From NCBI GenBank assembly GCA_034401795.1, contig CM067367.1, positions 54,084,269-54,148,268 on the forward strand: a DNA stretch of 64,000 nucleotides. The letters run 5' to 3'. This DNA comes from Chaetoderma sp. LZ-2023a (lineage: Eukaryota; Mollusca; Caudofoveata; Chaetodermatida; Chaetodermatidae). This document shows, in pieces, positions 39,812 to 52,150 of this stretch; position 1 is the first letter of the stretch; each line of letters opens with the position of its first letter. The translations under genes were made by a program, and so were the position numbers. The notes under the pieces are model-generated. The model saw nothing but the letters and a program-made list of their open reading frames with translations, was not told the DNA's origin and ran no database searches.

Positions 39812-40728
39812 TGTTTCAAAAAGATATTTTAAATTGGGCATAGTTTTCGGAAAGGATTGAAAACAATTAATTAGGTTTTATATATATATAAGATCTCTTC
39901 AAGGGCAAAGAATGAGGCCAGCTCTCCTACCACCTAGAAAAGATCATTCCCAAAAAGAATATGAATATCAAAATGCCATCTAACAAACGCGGCCGCGAAT
40001 GATTTCAGAGTTATACAATTAAACAGATGGACCCAAGAATGAATTAATAGAAGAATTTATTATAGGTATTTGCCTTTGTGCTATACCCTAAAAATACCGG
40101 TACCATGGATAAATGATGTAAATACTTAATAACTCTCAAACCGGCTTCTAGAAAACAAAGAAGGATAGATGCTAGTGAAAACGACAACACCACCCCAGCA
40201 TACAGGGATTTAAATCATCAAAAAATATGCCATGAATCTATGACTTGATGATAGGATGCAGAATCGGGCGAGATAATGTGCTGTTCTAACAACCATTTGA
40301 AAACCTTAAATATACTCTGGTAAATTCTCCTGTAACAGATAGTTTGAATTGATTAAGAATACTAAAGTTCAGACAAAAAATCAATTTCTGAAAAACAGGT
40401 CTCTTGGAAAATACCATATATACATATTGAAGATTTGTGGAATGATGAACTGAAAGCTGCTGTTAAACGAGATAGAAAATCAGCAAAATTGGTAAGACGC
40501 TTTGGATTTCCACAAAGAGGACTACGAGATCCACTGAATAACTCTCATTGGCCCAAGCAGGAGTGATTAAAGGGATAATACATTCTGCTGACAAAAGTTC
40601 TTAAAGACAATTGTACTAGAAACCGCTGACAAAAGTTCTTAAATACAATTGGCACTAGAAAGTTAAATTGAAGATAATTAAAAAAAATGTGAAGTCTATG
40701 ACTGGGCCAGAGCATCTACCGCCAGAGC

Positions 40729-41150
40729 CTAGCCTGGAGGAAGAATATGAACATCAAATCTGGACACTATACTGAGTAGAAACTTAATGGGATGTAATAA
40801 ATGAGCTACAAGGAAAATCATTCTATCTGGAATGTGAGCTGCTGAAAGTTTTGCTGACATCTCCACCGCAGGAGGAAGACCAAGACTCCAGACAAAATAT
40901 GATAACCTCAACTGCCCTGCTTGTTGATGAAGGTCACTACTATAGAAATGACTGCATGAGCAGATAGGTGCTTGTGAAAGAGACAATATCTCTTCATTCT
41001 CCAATATTCCTGAGTATTGAAGAGGAATACTAGAGTATTAGTTCCTGTTCTAGTTCCTGAAAAGGAAGAGAGTAGTAAGACTACTTTATCTGATTCCATA
41101 GACACAAGAACGAGATCCCCTCCCCCAAACACGTAAGAACAAGACATCAA
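40729..41150 (-). pseudogene. RNase H-domain remnant of DIRS polyprotein (copy 1)
   Basis: Two overlapping frames carry HAVISIVVTFINKQGS, matching the DNxTxVxYINKQGGT block of DIRS RNase H, then LGLPPAVEMSAKLSAAHIPD, matching the A-x-HIPG block that follows. Frames shift between the two blocks. The next expected domain, RT, is not recognisable to the right. Confidence 0.6.
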
Positions 41151-41159
41151 ACTGGACCT

Positions 41160-43030
41160 GCAGATGGATTAACTGGTGAATTGGTACCGATGACACCCAA
41201 CGAATGAAAATGCAGTGTATGCAGTCGTGGTGAGGGACAAAATTCTGAATTACCAGACTTGACCTTCGTACACAAAACTGACTCCATTCGGCCCAAATTT
41301 TAACACAATTAAGCAACCTTCCAAGCCAGAGGAATCCCAGACTGGCTATGATGTAATTAAAAGAACCCAGATCCAGTTAGGACAAATTCTGTATATATAG
41401 AAATATCAGAAAACACTGTCCCTTATCCTTGACTAGACCAGTGATGACTAGGCAAAATGACTCCATGTCCATATTATTCCTTTCATCGATGAACTCCATT
41501 TCTGAGACAACATAGTAGGAAAAGAGTTGAATATAAAACGATTGACTAAGTAATTTTTGTCTCAAACAGTATCAAAGCAGCCATGGGTTCCAGACAAAAT
41601 AATTCCAAAATATACAACAGAATTAGTATTAAATCATGAAGTGTAAATTTTTTGGAAGTTGTCAGAAAAGGATAAATATATGAGTTGAAGATAAGAGCCG
41701 AGACCCTATAAAAGATGATCTGCCAGCACCTCATAATCCTTAAAGTCTGGATTCTGCCATTCCTCCACTGTATCCTACTTGAAAAGAGCAGAAAATTATT
41801 GATCAGGAACAGAAGCAGGACTAATGTCAAAGGAGACCAACATGGTTTGATAGAAAAAAGGGGGATTCAATGACTACATTGATTGTACCTTATATGTAGG
41901 AAATCTGCTACCTAAGACATGCATGAGGCTAGCTATACCCATCCCACCCCTGATAGAGTAGAGATTATATAGAAGCGCTTAAGCATGACAGCTAGGACCA
42001 GAATAAACCTGCAGAATCTTATTTTACAAATCTAATTTTAAAACAAAGCTAGTATGATATGAGCCCAATTGTTAATATCTTTATCAGATGATTAAACAGG
42101 AAAGAAGTCCATCAAACCTGTGACCAGATCAATGATGGATAAGGACAAAGGACTGAAACTACACAGAAGGGTGAAAGGAAAAAACCATATTCCACAATCC
42201 ATGCAAAGGCAATAATCCAATCATCTTGGTTAGGCCCCCTTGCGGAATTTATTTAATAATGCCTGGGAAATTTAGAATTTAGAAGAATAAAAAATAGGCT
42301 TGAATAGATAAGGCTGAGAAGACCTCTCCATATGACAATAATAGAAATAGATATATCCCTAGACAAATAAAAAGATCAAAATTTCTACTGAACTCGAGAA
42401 AGGAGTGGTGTAAATCTTGATAAGACAAAAAAGATTTTGTTATTGTGACAAGCTTACATTCACCCATAGATATGCTTCATCATGGCGAGGGATCCTACTG
42501 ACAGAAAAGAAAGACTGAAAAACTATGTTAAAAATAAATCAGGCCAGATATGATGTTAAAAGATAGCAAACCACTATTCACAATTAAAATAATAAAGTCT
42601 GACGCACTTATTTGCAGATTGATATTAGTCGAAAGATGGAGGCTGATAGTTAGAGTGTAATACATGAGAAGATTCAGGAGCAAAACGAAATCTAGTGAAA
42701 TCAAAACGACAAAAGCACTGCTAGGATCATAAGAAAAAATTAAATCATTCCTAGAAGATAAATGCGAAGAGTTGGGTGTACACAAGATTTCGAAGGATGA
42801 GGATAATTGGATGGTTCAGCCATTGCACTAAGAGCAACTAATAAAGAATTAAAGAATCCAAAATAAGAGCCCCTGAAATAGGGCATTTAAACTGTCAAGT
42901 GATTTAGAAACAAACAATACCAGCAAAACACCAGAAGTGATTTGATTTGGCATACCTAAACCAGAAGTTTAATTATAATCAGTTGCTATGCCATAAAAAT
43001 TGAGTTATAATCTAGGTAATAATACTGAGC
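41160..43030 (-). other. Presumed RT/Gag region of family C copy 1, unreadable
   Basis: Only short minus-strand frames (60-94 codons), Leu/Ile/Phe-rich, without an RT YxDD motif I can defend. The same short frames recur in copy 2 at matching positions. Confidence 0.4.
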
Positions 43031-45009
43031 ACAGGACAATTAGGCCTCATGGTCATCTCTTCTTCATTTATCTCCATGCCTGTGCCGTCACTTCTAGTCA
43101 TGGGTTGCGTGTACGGTGTAGTCATACATTGGCTTGACTATGCCAAAGCCTACCTAAACCATTTTCGAATGTTTTAAGAGATGGTGTGGAAACAACATGT
43201 TCAGACCAACATTTCACAGTTTACACACCCCTTAGAGAGAAAATTTTTCTAACTAGGTTAGTTCTCCCCCTCTTCTAGACTTTCAGATGATTTCCACGAG
43301 TAATAGTCCATTTGCAAGCAGAATGTTATATTTGACTATAACAATTAATCGATTGAGAGCTGATAGAATGATCCCTCATAGCCTGGGTACGTGCTCTATA
43401 TATTCAATTTCACCCAAGTTAAGTACCCGCAGAAAGAATTTACAAAATGATGAGAGATTAGATTATACATTAAGTAGGGAAAAAACCCATCTTAGGGCTA
43501 ATAAAAGTGGCTGATAGTCAAGAACTTTCCTGATCCAAAGGCTATGCTTGCTACTAAAACACTGAGATCAACACACATCTCTGATATAGTAAAACTTGGT
43601 CATCAAAGTTTGTAGCGTTTACTATCAAAATATTAACCATTTAACTCTCGAAGTTATTAGTCATAAGTTGCAACTGAAATAAGTTGACTCTGAATGAGTA
43701 CCAGCAAATATGGGAGTGGCGTATTTACTTAAAAATCCATAAATAGGTCGCACATTTATGCTCAATTTACATGTTCTAAAAAATGTGCGCGCACTATATA
43801 CAAGGATAAAACTTATTTTCCTCTGAATTTTTAAACATCTTAACGTCTGAAGATACCACGAAAAAACCCTTCACAAATCTTGTCACCTCGCGGCTATGCT
43901 TAATGTATACCTCAAAACATCATTCGCAGAAGTGAAATTATTAAATTGAGCAGCCTAAATATTGCGTATCCTTTAATAAAGATTGTTTTTTCCATCAAAA
44001 TTAATCCTAACTTGACATAAATGTCGTCTTTATAATATATAAATCAGAATCACGTGATAATCACATGATATATAAATCACGTGATATTATCTGACCAGAT
44101 TAGGTTAAAGCAAATTTTAATGAAGTAGGTTAAGCGAGTACTCGGATATAGATATCCTGGAATCGGAAATTCGGCAATGAGATCTACGCTTCTCGTCAGC
44201 GCCTCCAAACGGAGATTTACTTTGCCACTGTCCGGCTCGCTAACAATAGACGCTGGCTACCCAGTTTAATTATCGGCCGTTCATGCAATTTTTCTAGAAC
44301 ATCGCATTACGTTTTAGATCATTTTAGGTTCACATTACAATATAACCAGTAATATATATAATAAGTTTTAACGCTAGATTTAGAAATCAAGTGAACGCAA
44401 GTTTCTCCCTAGATTTACAAATCAAGTGAACCTGATAATCTGGCACAGGCTTAATAGCCTATCTAACAAAAGCGGGTTATGTGATTACGAGGATTCAATT
44501 CAGTATCGTAATTTTGAACATCCGGGCATTCCGAGATCGTCCAACATTTGCCAATTTACGACACACTAAAGAGGATATCCCATAGCAACGCAATGTTTAC
44601 ATTTTTCATGAAACTACGGCCATAAAAAATACTTGCGTCGACTAACCCCGCCAGGTATTAGAAAACATAAAATCTCGAGTAATTTTTATAAGATATTAAA
44701 TAAAAGGTAAAAAGGTGTCATGGCCCATTGCTAGTAATGTTAAATTAGCCTGCAAAAACGCCGCCAATTGAAAGCGAACACCGAATCGCGAATTAATACG
44801 ATGGTCTCGTCTTTATTGTAATACGACTGACATGACTGACTGATCATCATGAAGTAATTGCGAGTTTCATGTTAGTTGGTTAGTAACGGTCCTTAGAAGG
44901 ACCACTCGCTTTTCTTCAGGGGATGATCGTGGTGTATCCTTGTGGTGTTCATCCGGTCCACCACGCCTGTTTGCACCACTGTCACATTCTTAATAGATCC
45001 AATAACTTC

Positions 45010-45235
45010 CCAACCGGTATATTACATAGTTATGTAGGATACCTTATGTAGGATTCGATCCAAACCGGTATGTAGTATACCTTATGTAGGAAAGAATGAC
45101 GCTCGGAAATACGTACCTAGTCAAAACTCTTAATTGATCCACTAACTTCCCAACCGGTATGTTACATATGTTATGTAGGATACCTTTCGTAGGAGATGTT
45201 CCAAACCGGTATATAGTATACCTTTCGTAGGAACG
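45010..45235. repeat. Short tandem repeat with CCGGTAT and ATGTAGGA blocks (copy 1)
   Basis: CCAACCGGTATATTACATAG, CCAAACCGGTATGTAGTATA, CCAACCGGTATGTTACATAT and CCAAACCGGTATATAGTATA, each followed by CCTTATGTAGGA or CCTTTCGTAGGA: four units of ~55-85 bases alternating two forms, just inside the minus-strand 5' end of the element. Confidence 0.8.
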
Positions 45236-45504
45236 GAGCCTCGTGGCTAAAATAGGATCAGAGTTATTGACTTCACCTGGCTTGTAATGTGAAGCTGGCG
45301 CCATTTTCTTTCAACTTGGTCACAACGAACTCTCTGCTCATATTCACGTAAATTATAACCATTTTACATAAGTACTATGACTTATTCAACAAAGACCACT
45401 TGTACTGTGGTATTCATGAAAAGCAAATGTGGATGTAGCTCCACAAGATTATGGAATGAATAGGATTTGTTGAGATAAAAGTTAGGCGTTTCCCGTAATA
45501 CAGA

Positions 45505-45807
45505 AAATTAATTAATGACGGCTTGGACTCGGTCGCATGCATAGTAGCATAAGTGCGCATGCTCACAGACTCGTTTATATGTTCTCTATAGGAATAGAGG
45601 AACCGGTTCCCTAGAGCAATGACTGCTTTAGAGTTAAAGAGATACTATCAAGACTACCCAATGGAGGGATGTATCTCTGCTAAACTTGTTTCAAGGGAAC
45701 CTACACCATGGGAATGAATAGGTTAAAATTTTCTGAGATATCTAAGTCAGGTGACTTTTAGCAAACAGTGAATTGAGTGGCTTAGTATTTTTGTTGTGTT
45801 ACAAAAC
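45505..45807 (-). repeat. Family C copy 1 right inverted terminal repeat
   Basis: ATTAATTAATGACGGCTTGG to AGTATTTTTGTTGTGTTACA and AAAC at the end; complement of the left repeat up to the differing outermost ~45 bases. Confidence 0.9.
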
Positions 45808-45834
45808 TACCGTTTATGTGGGTAAGCGTTTGAA

Positions 45835-45925
45835 CATTTTTAAAACTAATTTGAGTGGAATCTGTTGCTGCCATAGTCAAATTAGTTTAAAAATAATCGA
45901 CAAGATATTCCTTATAAATCATTCC
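45835..45925. repeat. Family 2 foldback core
   Basis: AAACTAATTTGAGTGGAATC, TGTTGCTGCCATAGTCAAAT, TAGTTTAAAAATAATCGACA. Copy C1 of the DIRS-like element ends ~30 bases upstream, in this repeat's flank. Confidence 0.65.
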
Positions 45926-46234
45926 CAATAGAAAAAATGCGTTGGTTCTGATCTAAGGGTTGAATTTGCGCTATATATATTTTATTATTCCGTCTATTTA
46001 GAAGTGATACCTGCATGACTTTGACATGGTTATAGTGCTTTTTTTTAGCTCACCGGACTATTCTGGCCAAGTAAGCTTATGTATGCCATAGCGGGCAGCT
46101 GGCGACCGGCCATCAACTGTTGCTTAAAAATTCTAAATTTTTGGCTAATAATTAAAATCATCTTATTATATAGATGCATTCCTCGTAATATGATTACTAG
46201 TAAAATACGTCGCATCTATTGCTTCATGCTAACT
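45926..46234. other. No gene seen
   Basis: Short unique spacer without open frames. Confidence 0.4.
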
Positions 46235-46468
46235 TTAACCCTTTAATGACTAAATTAAAAAAAAAAATTAAAATATTTACTTTTTGAATGTCCATTTGCA
46301 GGCCAAGAGAAGACTATTTTTGAAAATTTACCACTGGAATGACTGGCTCGGTTATCGAGCCAGTCATTCCAATGGTAAATTTTCAAAAATAGTCTTGCCT
46401 GTAAATGGAGATTCCCCCAAGACCACTACAGCGGCCGGTTTTGGCCGGCTTCATCGTGAAAGGGTTAA
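46235..46468. mobile_element. Family 1 TTAA foldback MITE (best copy)
   Basis: TTAACCCTTTAATGACTAAA to GTGAAAGGGTTAA with TTAA on both sides. The central ~85 bases are nearly a perfect palindrome (GACTGGCTCGGTTATCGAGC at the axis). Confidence 0.85.
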
Positions 46469-46555
46469 ATGGCTTTCTATAAGTTTAGGTTTGACCAGTG
46501 ACACGTATTAGATAAATCTCTGGTTTGGTTAAACAGGCAGACAGATAATGTTCTA

Positions 46556-46823
46556 TTAACCCTTCGTGTTCAGGCTTGTCAAAACCAACCTCTGCAGCAT
46601 TGGTCAGGAGTAATGTCCATTTACACACCAAGAAAAGGCTTTAGAGAAATGTCCATTTGCAGACCAAGAGAAGACTATTTTTTAAAATTTACCACTGCAA
46701 TTCTTCTTCTTCTTTTCGATCGCTGGTATCACACTTGGAGAGCCGTCCTCAAGATGACCACTGCAATGACTGGCTCGATAACTGCGAGAAATTTGAAATT
46801 TTCTTCAACGAATTTGAGGGTTA
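46556..46823. mobile_element. Family 1 MITE, disrupted
   Basis: TTAACCCTTCGTGTTCAGGC, GCAGACCAAGAGAAGACTAT, then a foreign CTTCTTCTTCTTTTCGATCG insert before CAATGACTGGCTCGATAACT; ends GAGGGTTAAAAGG. Confidence 0.65.
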
Positions 46824-46950
46824 AAAGGTTTAATTTCCTGCTGGAATGACTGATAATTGAGACAGTCATTCCCATGGTAAATCTTCAAAAATTAAATTTT
46901 TTGGACTGTCACAAAGTAAAAGTATCAATTATCTTGACCAATCTTGACCA

Positions 46951-47152
46951 TTAACCCTTTAACCATCAGATTTGTTCAATAAATTTTAGATTTTCTCTTA
47001 AAAAATGTCCAACCCAAGAGTATTTTTGACAATTTATCACTGAAATGACTGGCTCGGTTATCAGTAGCCTTTCAAAAATCTTGTCTGCAAATGGACATTT
47101 GTCAAGACCACCTTTCAAGTCATTTTGGCCAGCTTGAGTGTTAAAGGGTTAA
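46951..47152. mobile_element. Family 1 TTAA MITE
   Basis: TTAACCCTTTAACCATCAGA to GAGTGTTAAAGGGTTAA; the palindrome's right half is truncated after GACTGGCTCGGTTATCAG. Confidence 0.75.
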
Positions 47153-47210
47153 AGGCAGACTTGGTAAAAATAAACAGATTTTTTTGTTTAAAATATTTGT
47201 ATCTACCGGT

Positions 47211-47232
47211 GTATATATATATATATATATAT
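47211..47232. repeat. Short (TA)n run
   Basis: About 11 TA units. Confidence 0.9.
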
Positions 47233-47759
47233 GTATGGTTCCCAATAGTTCCTGCCTGCTCAATTCCTGCAGAGTACATTTTCCATGGGGTTTTGTCTCA
47301 GGAAATACTGAATATCTTTTGAAAACAATTTATTTAAACCACCACAAACTTTCAGTCACATTATTTTCAAAATATTCGGCATGTCCAGAGTTATTGCCCA
47401 TTGAAATAAAGTCTGGTGTCTCGCATTAGATAGACATTTAAAGTCTGTCTCATGATGTGAATCGCTCAGACATCAGATGACTGTTTCTGTCACATGTCAC
47501 CCACATATGGTCACTTAATTCCCATTTCCCACGACAAAAACACAAAACTAGCGCTCTGTGAATTCTGCTTTTGTCACTGTCATAGCTCTTTGACTGGCCT
47601 GAACTCTGCTGGAATCAGGTGAGATTGGATTGGAAGTGACTGAGTAAAAATATTGAATACAAATTAAATCATTATAAATAGGTAATTTTATTTTTGTGTG
47701 CATGTGTTTACTGTTTGTAAATGTTATTGAAGTTATTGTGTGCATGCAATTGATAAAAT
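47233..47759. other. No gene seen
   Basis: Contains a partial copy of the 15.5-kb foldback arm (CAGAGTTATTGCCCATTGAA at 47388) and Family 2-like ACTTTCAGTCACATTATTTT. No supported gene. Confidence 0.4.
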
Positions 47760-48060
47760 CCTACCAATTACTTTGAAAACAAATTGACTGAATTACCCAT
47801 ATCAAATCGCCAGCATTACCTACATTTGACATGCCCGCATAATAGAGGCGTCTATTTCTAGCAATGCCTGCCCATTTATAACTCACCTCTGCCCACTTTG
47901 TACATACATTTAAGTTGATCTTAGCACTTTGATCACTCTGTTCCCAGAATCTCAATTTCAATGCAACTATATATGCGTAAGCGATTGAATATTTTGAAGC
48001 TAATATGACTGGGAGCCAGGTGCCGTCAAATTAGTTTTATAATATTTAATAGGATGTATA
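47760..48060. repeat. Family 2 element
   Basis: AATGCCTGCCCATTTATAAC, TCTCAATTTCAATGCAACTA, GCTAATATGACTGGGAGCCA, GTGCCGTCAAATTAGTTTTA. Confidence 0.65.
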
Positions 48061-48061
48061 C

Positions 48062-48275
48062 CGTTTAACAAAAACGCCTTCTGAAGTGGTCTTGAGAAAT
48101 GTTCATTTGCAGACCAGGAGAAGACTTTGAAAATTTACAACTGTAATGACTGGCTCAATAACTGAGCCAGTCATTCCAGTGGTAGTTTTGCAAAAATAGT
48201 CTTCTCTTGATCTGCAAATAGACGTTTTATATGAGAAAATTAAAATTTTCTTGAACAAATTCGAGAGTTAAATTG
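48062..48275. mobile_element. Family 1 foldback MITE
   Basis: GTTCATTTGCAGACCAGGAG, core GACTGGCTCAATAACTGAGC, AAATTCGAGAGTTAAATTG at the right end. Confidence 0.75.
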
Positions 48276-48289
48276 TAAATTCACCAAAC

Positions 48290-48790
48290 TATTACTGTCG
48301 AACCTTTGCCCCATTTACGTCTAGCCTACATGATTAGATTGTGATGTCATCTGTAACATGTGATGTATTTCAATTATGATATCAGATACTTGATCGGGTG
48401 ATTGGATACTGCCATTAAATACTTGTCACAATGGATGAATCCAGTCTTAACTATGCCCTGCCCATCTCTAGCTAAGCTCTGCCCACACTTTGCCCATGTT
48501 GGGATCAATCCAACCGTGAACTCCCAGAATCTCGATTTCCAGAAAACTATTCACTGTAAGCTGTTGAATGTTTTGAAACTAATTTGACTAGGTGCTGTTG
48601 CTGCCTAGTGTGTAACATAGTTAAAGACATAATATTCGCACAACTGACAGACATTTAAAAGTTCATGACAGACTAATTAGCTATGTCATTCATTACGTAT
48701 TTAGGTGTGATATCAGCCTACATGTTACATAGCTCATTATGATGTTATATACTTGAGTGACGGATTGGATTCATCAATTACACTGGAAAT
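48290..48790. repeat. Family 2 element (long copy)
   Basis: TGATGTCATCTGTAACATGT, GCCCTGCCCATCTCTAGCTA, GAACTCCCAGAATCTCGATT, AAACTAATTTGACTAGGTGC, then the distal arm with TATGTCATTCATTACGTATT. Confidence 0.7.
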
Positions 48791-49111
48791 GTACCTCACC
48801 ATCTAATACACGTTTAATTCTTCCGCAAAGAGATCTCTGCAATTTCATTGTTCAAATTGTGTTTATCGACAGTATCGAATTTACCAATGAAATTGTGACA
48901 GTCTGATTATCTTCTGAAAAGATAACAGAAGCCCAAATGAATGTGCCCATGGGCTAAATCAACATCCCTGAAGTGGATAAAACATTTTATGTTCATGGCT
49001 GTTTTATGTATGGGAAAGTTCCAAGTACATTTGCATATAATTTATTCATATTCCCTGGAGAATTGTCATCTCTGATATTGATCCATTAAATGTTCTAAAA
49101 CAAAGACTTAC
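48791..49111. other. No gene seen
   Basis: Unique-looking sequence upstream (plus sense) of the possible exon; no open frame. Confidence 0.4.
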
Positions 49112-49303
49112 CGCAAAAATCCACTAACTGTTCAAATTTTGACGAGGATTGGCGTAGGATATTGTTCTGTCCCCGAGTTATTCATTATTAAGCTAATCTC
49201 ATAGATGGCATCTGCTGTCATCCTCACACGACCCACACCAGGTGGCATATGTGCGGCAGAAATATTAATAAAAATATCATATCTCCACAAAAATATTTCA
49301 ATA
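49112..49303 (-). CDS. Possible coding exon, unrecognised
   Basis: Minus strand: after a T-rich stretch ending TTTTTGTGGAG the frame reads YDIFINISAAHMPPGVGR, then VRMTADAIYEISLIMNNSG and TEQYPTPILVKI, then TGA at 49134-49132, then TVSGFLR to a good donor (GCG then GTAAGT). The peptide looks like genuine extracellular-type sequence, but I cannot assign it. The TGA 20 bases before the donor could be a Trp-to-stop change, a true C-terminus, or chance. No neighbouring exon was found. Confidence 0.3.
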
Positions 49304-49724
49304 ATATTTGTCAATTAAATATGCAAACTTTATGCTGGAATCATTGGCACGGGGCGTGTTGCTCAAATGGGTAAGTCATGTTTCTGGGATGAAATGAATG
49401 AATGCACGCACACACATGCACACGCACGCACATGCTAATGCTCGCTCTCTGCGCAGTCTGCGAAGATTCTCATGGGTGTAAGAATGAAATCAATTTATGC
49501 AAAATTGATAAAGGGAAGATGGCCACTCGTAATGAGATTGTGTAGACAGTGTTTGCGTGAGCTGCGTTGCACATAGGACTAATTCTCAAATAGCGGCACT
49601 TCAATTATTCATCTCCCACCTGAGTCCATGCTTAAAATTTCCACGGCCTACAGAATGGATTAACGCATATCACCCTGCTTTTCATACAATGATAAGTACG
49701 GAATAATAATTTTAAGGAAAAATT
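49304..49724. other. No gene seen
   Basis: Includes a CACGCACACACATGCACACG simple patch (49403-49435). No supported feature. Confidence 0.4.
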
Positions 49725-49850
49725 CTCTATTATTTTGACAACAACTTTACTGAAAGTTGCGACAGCACCAACAGTAGTGTTGTTGTCAAAATATTCATTA
49801 CATAGCTGAACTTTCAGTAATATTGTCGAAATATTCAGCGTGTTTGATGT
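49725..49850. repeat. Foldback repeat related to Family 2
   Basis: TGACAACAACTTTACTGAAA and GTTGTTGTCAAAATATTCAT, plus AACTTTCAGTAATATTGTCG further on: interleaved inverted copies around CACCAACAGTAG. Confidence 0.6.
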
Positions 49851-49977
49851 TCAATTCACTTGAATCTCGGAGATCTCGGGATAAATGTGGTTATTAATTA
49901 TTGAACTCGGCTCAGAGAAAACTTGTGTTACAATGATGATATGGTTAATAACAGCAAAACTATTAAAACACACATAT

Positions 49978-50308
49978 AACGACCAGACGTATATATACTG
50001 GTCTGGCGTTTTGTTAGCTTACTAAAATACTTACCACTCAATTCACTGTTTGCTAAAAGTCACCTGACTTAGATATCTCAGAAAATTTTAACCTATTCAT
50101 TCCCATGGTGTAGGTTCCCTTGAAACAAGTTTAGCAGAGATACATCCCTCCATTGGGTAGTCTTGATAGTATCTCTTTAACTCTAAAGCAGTCATTGCTC
50201 TAGGGAACCGGTTCCTCTATTCCTATAGAGAACATATAAACGAGTCTGTGAGCATGCGCACTTATGCTACTATGCATGCGACCGAGTCCAAGCCGTCATT
50301 AATTAATT
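49978..50308 (-). repeat. Family C copy 2 left inverted terminal repeat
   Basis: Apparently identical to the copy 1 left repeat. Confidence 0.9.
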
Positions 50309-50364
50309 CCACAAATTTTTAATGATTTGCAATTTAACGATGCGGGGTGGCTGAGGTGGGCCCC

Positions 50365-50483
50365 AGTGAATTGAGTGGTAAGTATTTTAGTAAGCTAACA
50401 AAACGCCAGACCAGTATATATACGTCTGGTCGTTTTGTAACACAACAAAAATACTAAGCCACTCAATTCACTGTTTGCTAAAA
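50365..50483 (-). repeat. Family C copy 2 internal complementary region
   Basis: Apparently identical to 39001-39119. Confidence 0.9.
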
Positions 50484-50833
50484 CACAGAATTGGTCAGAG
50501 CCCAAATACTAGGTGGGTTGGTAAATTGCAAATCAGGAATGAAAGGTTAATCACCAAAAATACTAAATCGCCGAAGTGCTGAAATAGCACGAACAAACAA
50601 ATGTTCGAAATAAAATACAATAATATAATGATAATTATAAAATCTCAGCAAAGAGAATTTAAAAGCAGCCGTGAGATGGTGAAGAAGACGGCTGACTAAA
50701 GAATCTAGGCAATTGAGCCTAGGTTTGAGTGGCGAAACGAGAAATGTCAGATTGTGAATTGAATCTGATCTTTCAGATAAAATTAATGTAGAATCTGACA
50801 TTTATACTGCAACTTACATAATGTCGTCCACTG

Positions 50834-51180
50834 ATAGATCTGCATAGAATGCGAAGGAGAAGGCCATACCACGAACATCGTGTGCCTTAACACAAACTGA
50901 GTGTCTCCTGGAGATACATTCTAGTGTCAATTAATGGTGTCTGTAATCCAGTTGATGAGATGCGCACTTACTAAACAAATTCGCATAAGTAATCTGAACG
51001 GTAGATCTGCATAGAATGCGAAGGAGAAGGCCATACCACGAACATTGTGTGCCTTAACACTTACTGAGTGTCTCCTGGAGGTACATTCTAGTGTCGATTA
51101 ATGGTGTCTGTAATCCAGTTGATGAGATGCGCGCTTACTAAACAAATTTGCATAAGTAACCTGAACGGTGTTTCAAAAAG
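50834..51180 (-). pseudogene. Tyrosine recombinase C-terminal fragment, duplicated (copy 2)
   Basis: Carries the same two tandem ~168-base units (starts 50834 and 51002). In the second unit the Asp-Val codon context has ACATTG instead of ACATCG on the plus strand, a substitution that changes Asp of the His-Asp-Val-Arg box to Asn. Because the duplication is shared with copy 1 it predates the spread of both. Confidence 0.65.
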
Positions 51181-52150
51181 ATATTTTAAATTGGGCATAG
51201 TTTTCGGAAAGGATTGAAAACAATTAATTAGGTTTTATATATATATATATATAAGATCTCTTCAAGGGCAAAGAATGAGGCCAGCTCTCCTACCACCTAG
51301 AAAAGATCATTCCCAAAAAGAATATGAATATCAAAATGCCATCTAACAAACGCGGCCGCGAATGATTTCAGAGTTATACAATTAAACAGATGGACCCAAG
51401 AATGAATTAATAGAGGAATTTATTATAGGTATTTGCCTTTGTGCTATACCCTAAAAATACCGGTGCCATGGATAAATGATGTAAATACTTAATAACTCTC
51501 AAACCGGCTTCTAGAAAACAAAGAAGGATAGATGCTAGTGAAAACGATAACACCACCCCAGCATACAGGGATTTAAATCATCAAAAAATATGCCATGAAT
51601 CTATGACTTGATGATGGGATGCAGAATCGGGCGAGATAATGTGCTGTTCTACAACCATTTGAAAACCTTAAATATACTCTGGTAAATTCTCCTGTAACAG
51701 ATAGTTTGAATTGATTAAGAATACTAAAGTTCAGACAAAAAATCAATTTCTGAAAAACAGGTCTCTTGGAAAATACCATATATACATATTGAAGATTTGT
51801 GGAATGATGAACTGAAAGCTGCTGTTAAACGAGATAGAAAATCAGCAAAATTGGTAAGACGCTTTGGATTTCCACAAAGAGGACTACGAGATCCACTGAA
51901 TAACTCTCATTGGGCCAAGCAGGAGTGATTAAAGGGATAATACATTCTGCTGACAAAAGTTCTTAAAGACAATTGTACTAGAAACCGCTGACAAAAGTTT
52001 TTAAATACAATTGGCACTAGAAAGTTAAATTGAAGATAATTAAAAAAAAAAAAATGTGAAGTCTATGACTGGGCCAGAGCATCTACCGCCAGAGCCTAGC
52101 CTGGAGGAAGAATATGAACATCAAATCTGGACACTATACTGAGTAGAAAC

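Larger units (their letters stand above)
38614..45807 (-). mobile_element. DIRS-like element, family C, copy 1 (7.2 kb)
   Basis: AAC at both plus-strand ends is GTT on the minus strand. Inverted terminal repeats lie at 38614-38946 and 45505-45807, with an internal complementary region at 39001-39119. Minus-strand remnants: an RNase H fragment (~40.8-41.05 kb) and a tyrosine recombinase C-terminal block (~39.48-39.81 kb, duplicated). All frames are short. A second copy at 49978-57168 matches almost base for base with offsets of 11348-11368, including the same lesions, while flanks differ. I infer a non-autonomous element mobilised recently by a related active DIRS. Confidence 0.8.

Noticed and set aside
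43030-43520. Possible separate gene inside family C (frame 43287-43514 on the plus strand)
   Set aside because: The plus-strand frame has no domain I can name, opposes the element's orientation and is repeated unchanged in copy 2 only because the whole element is.
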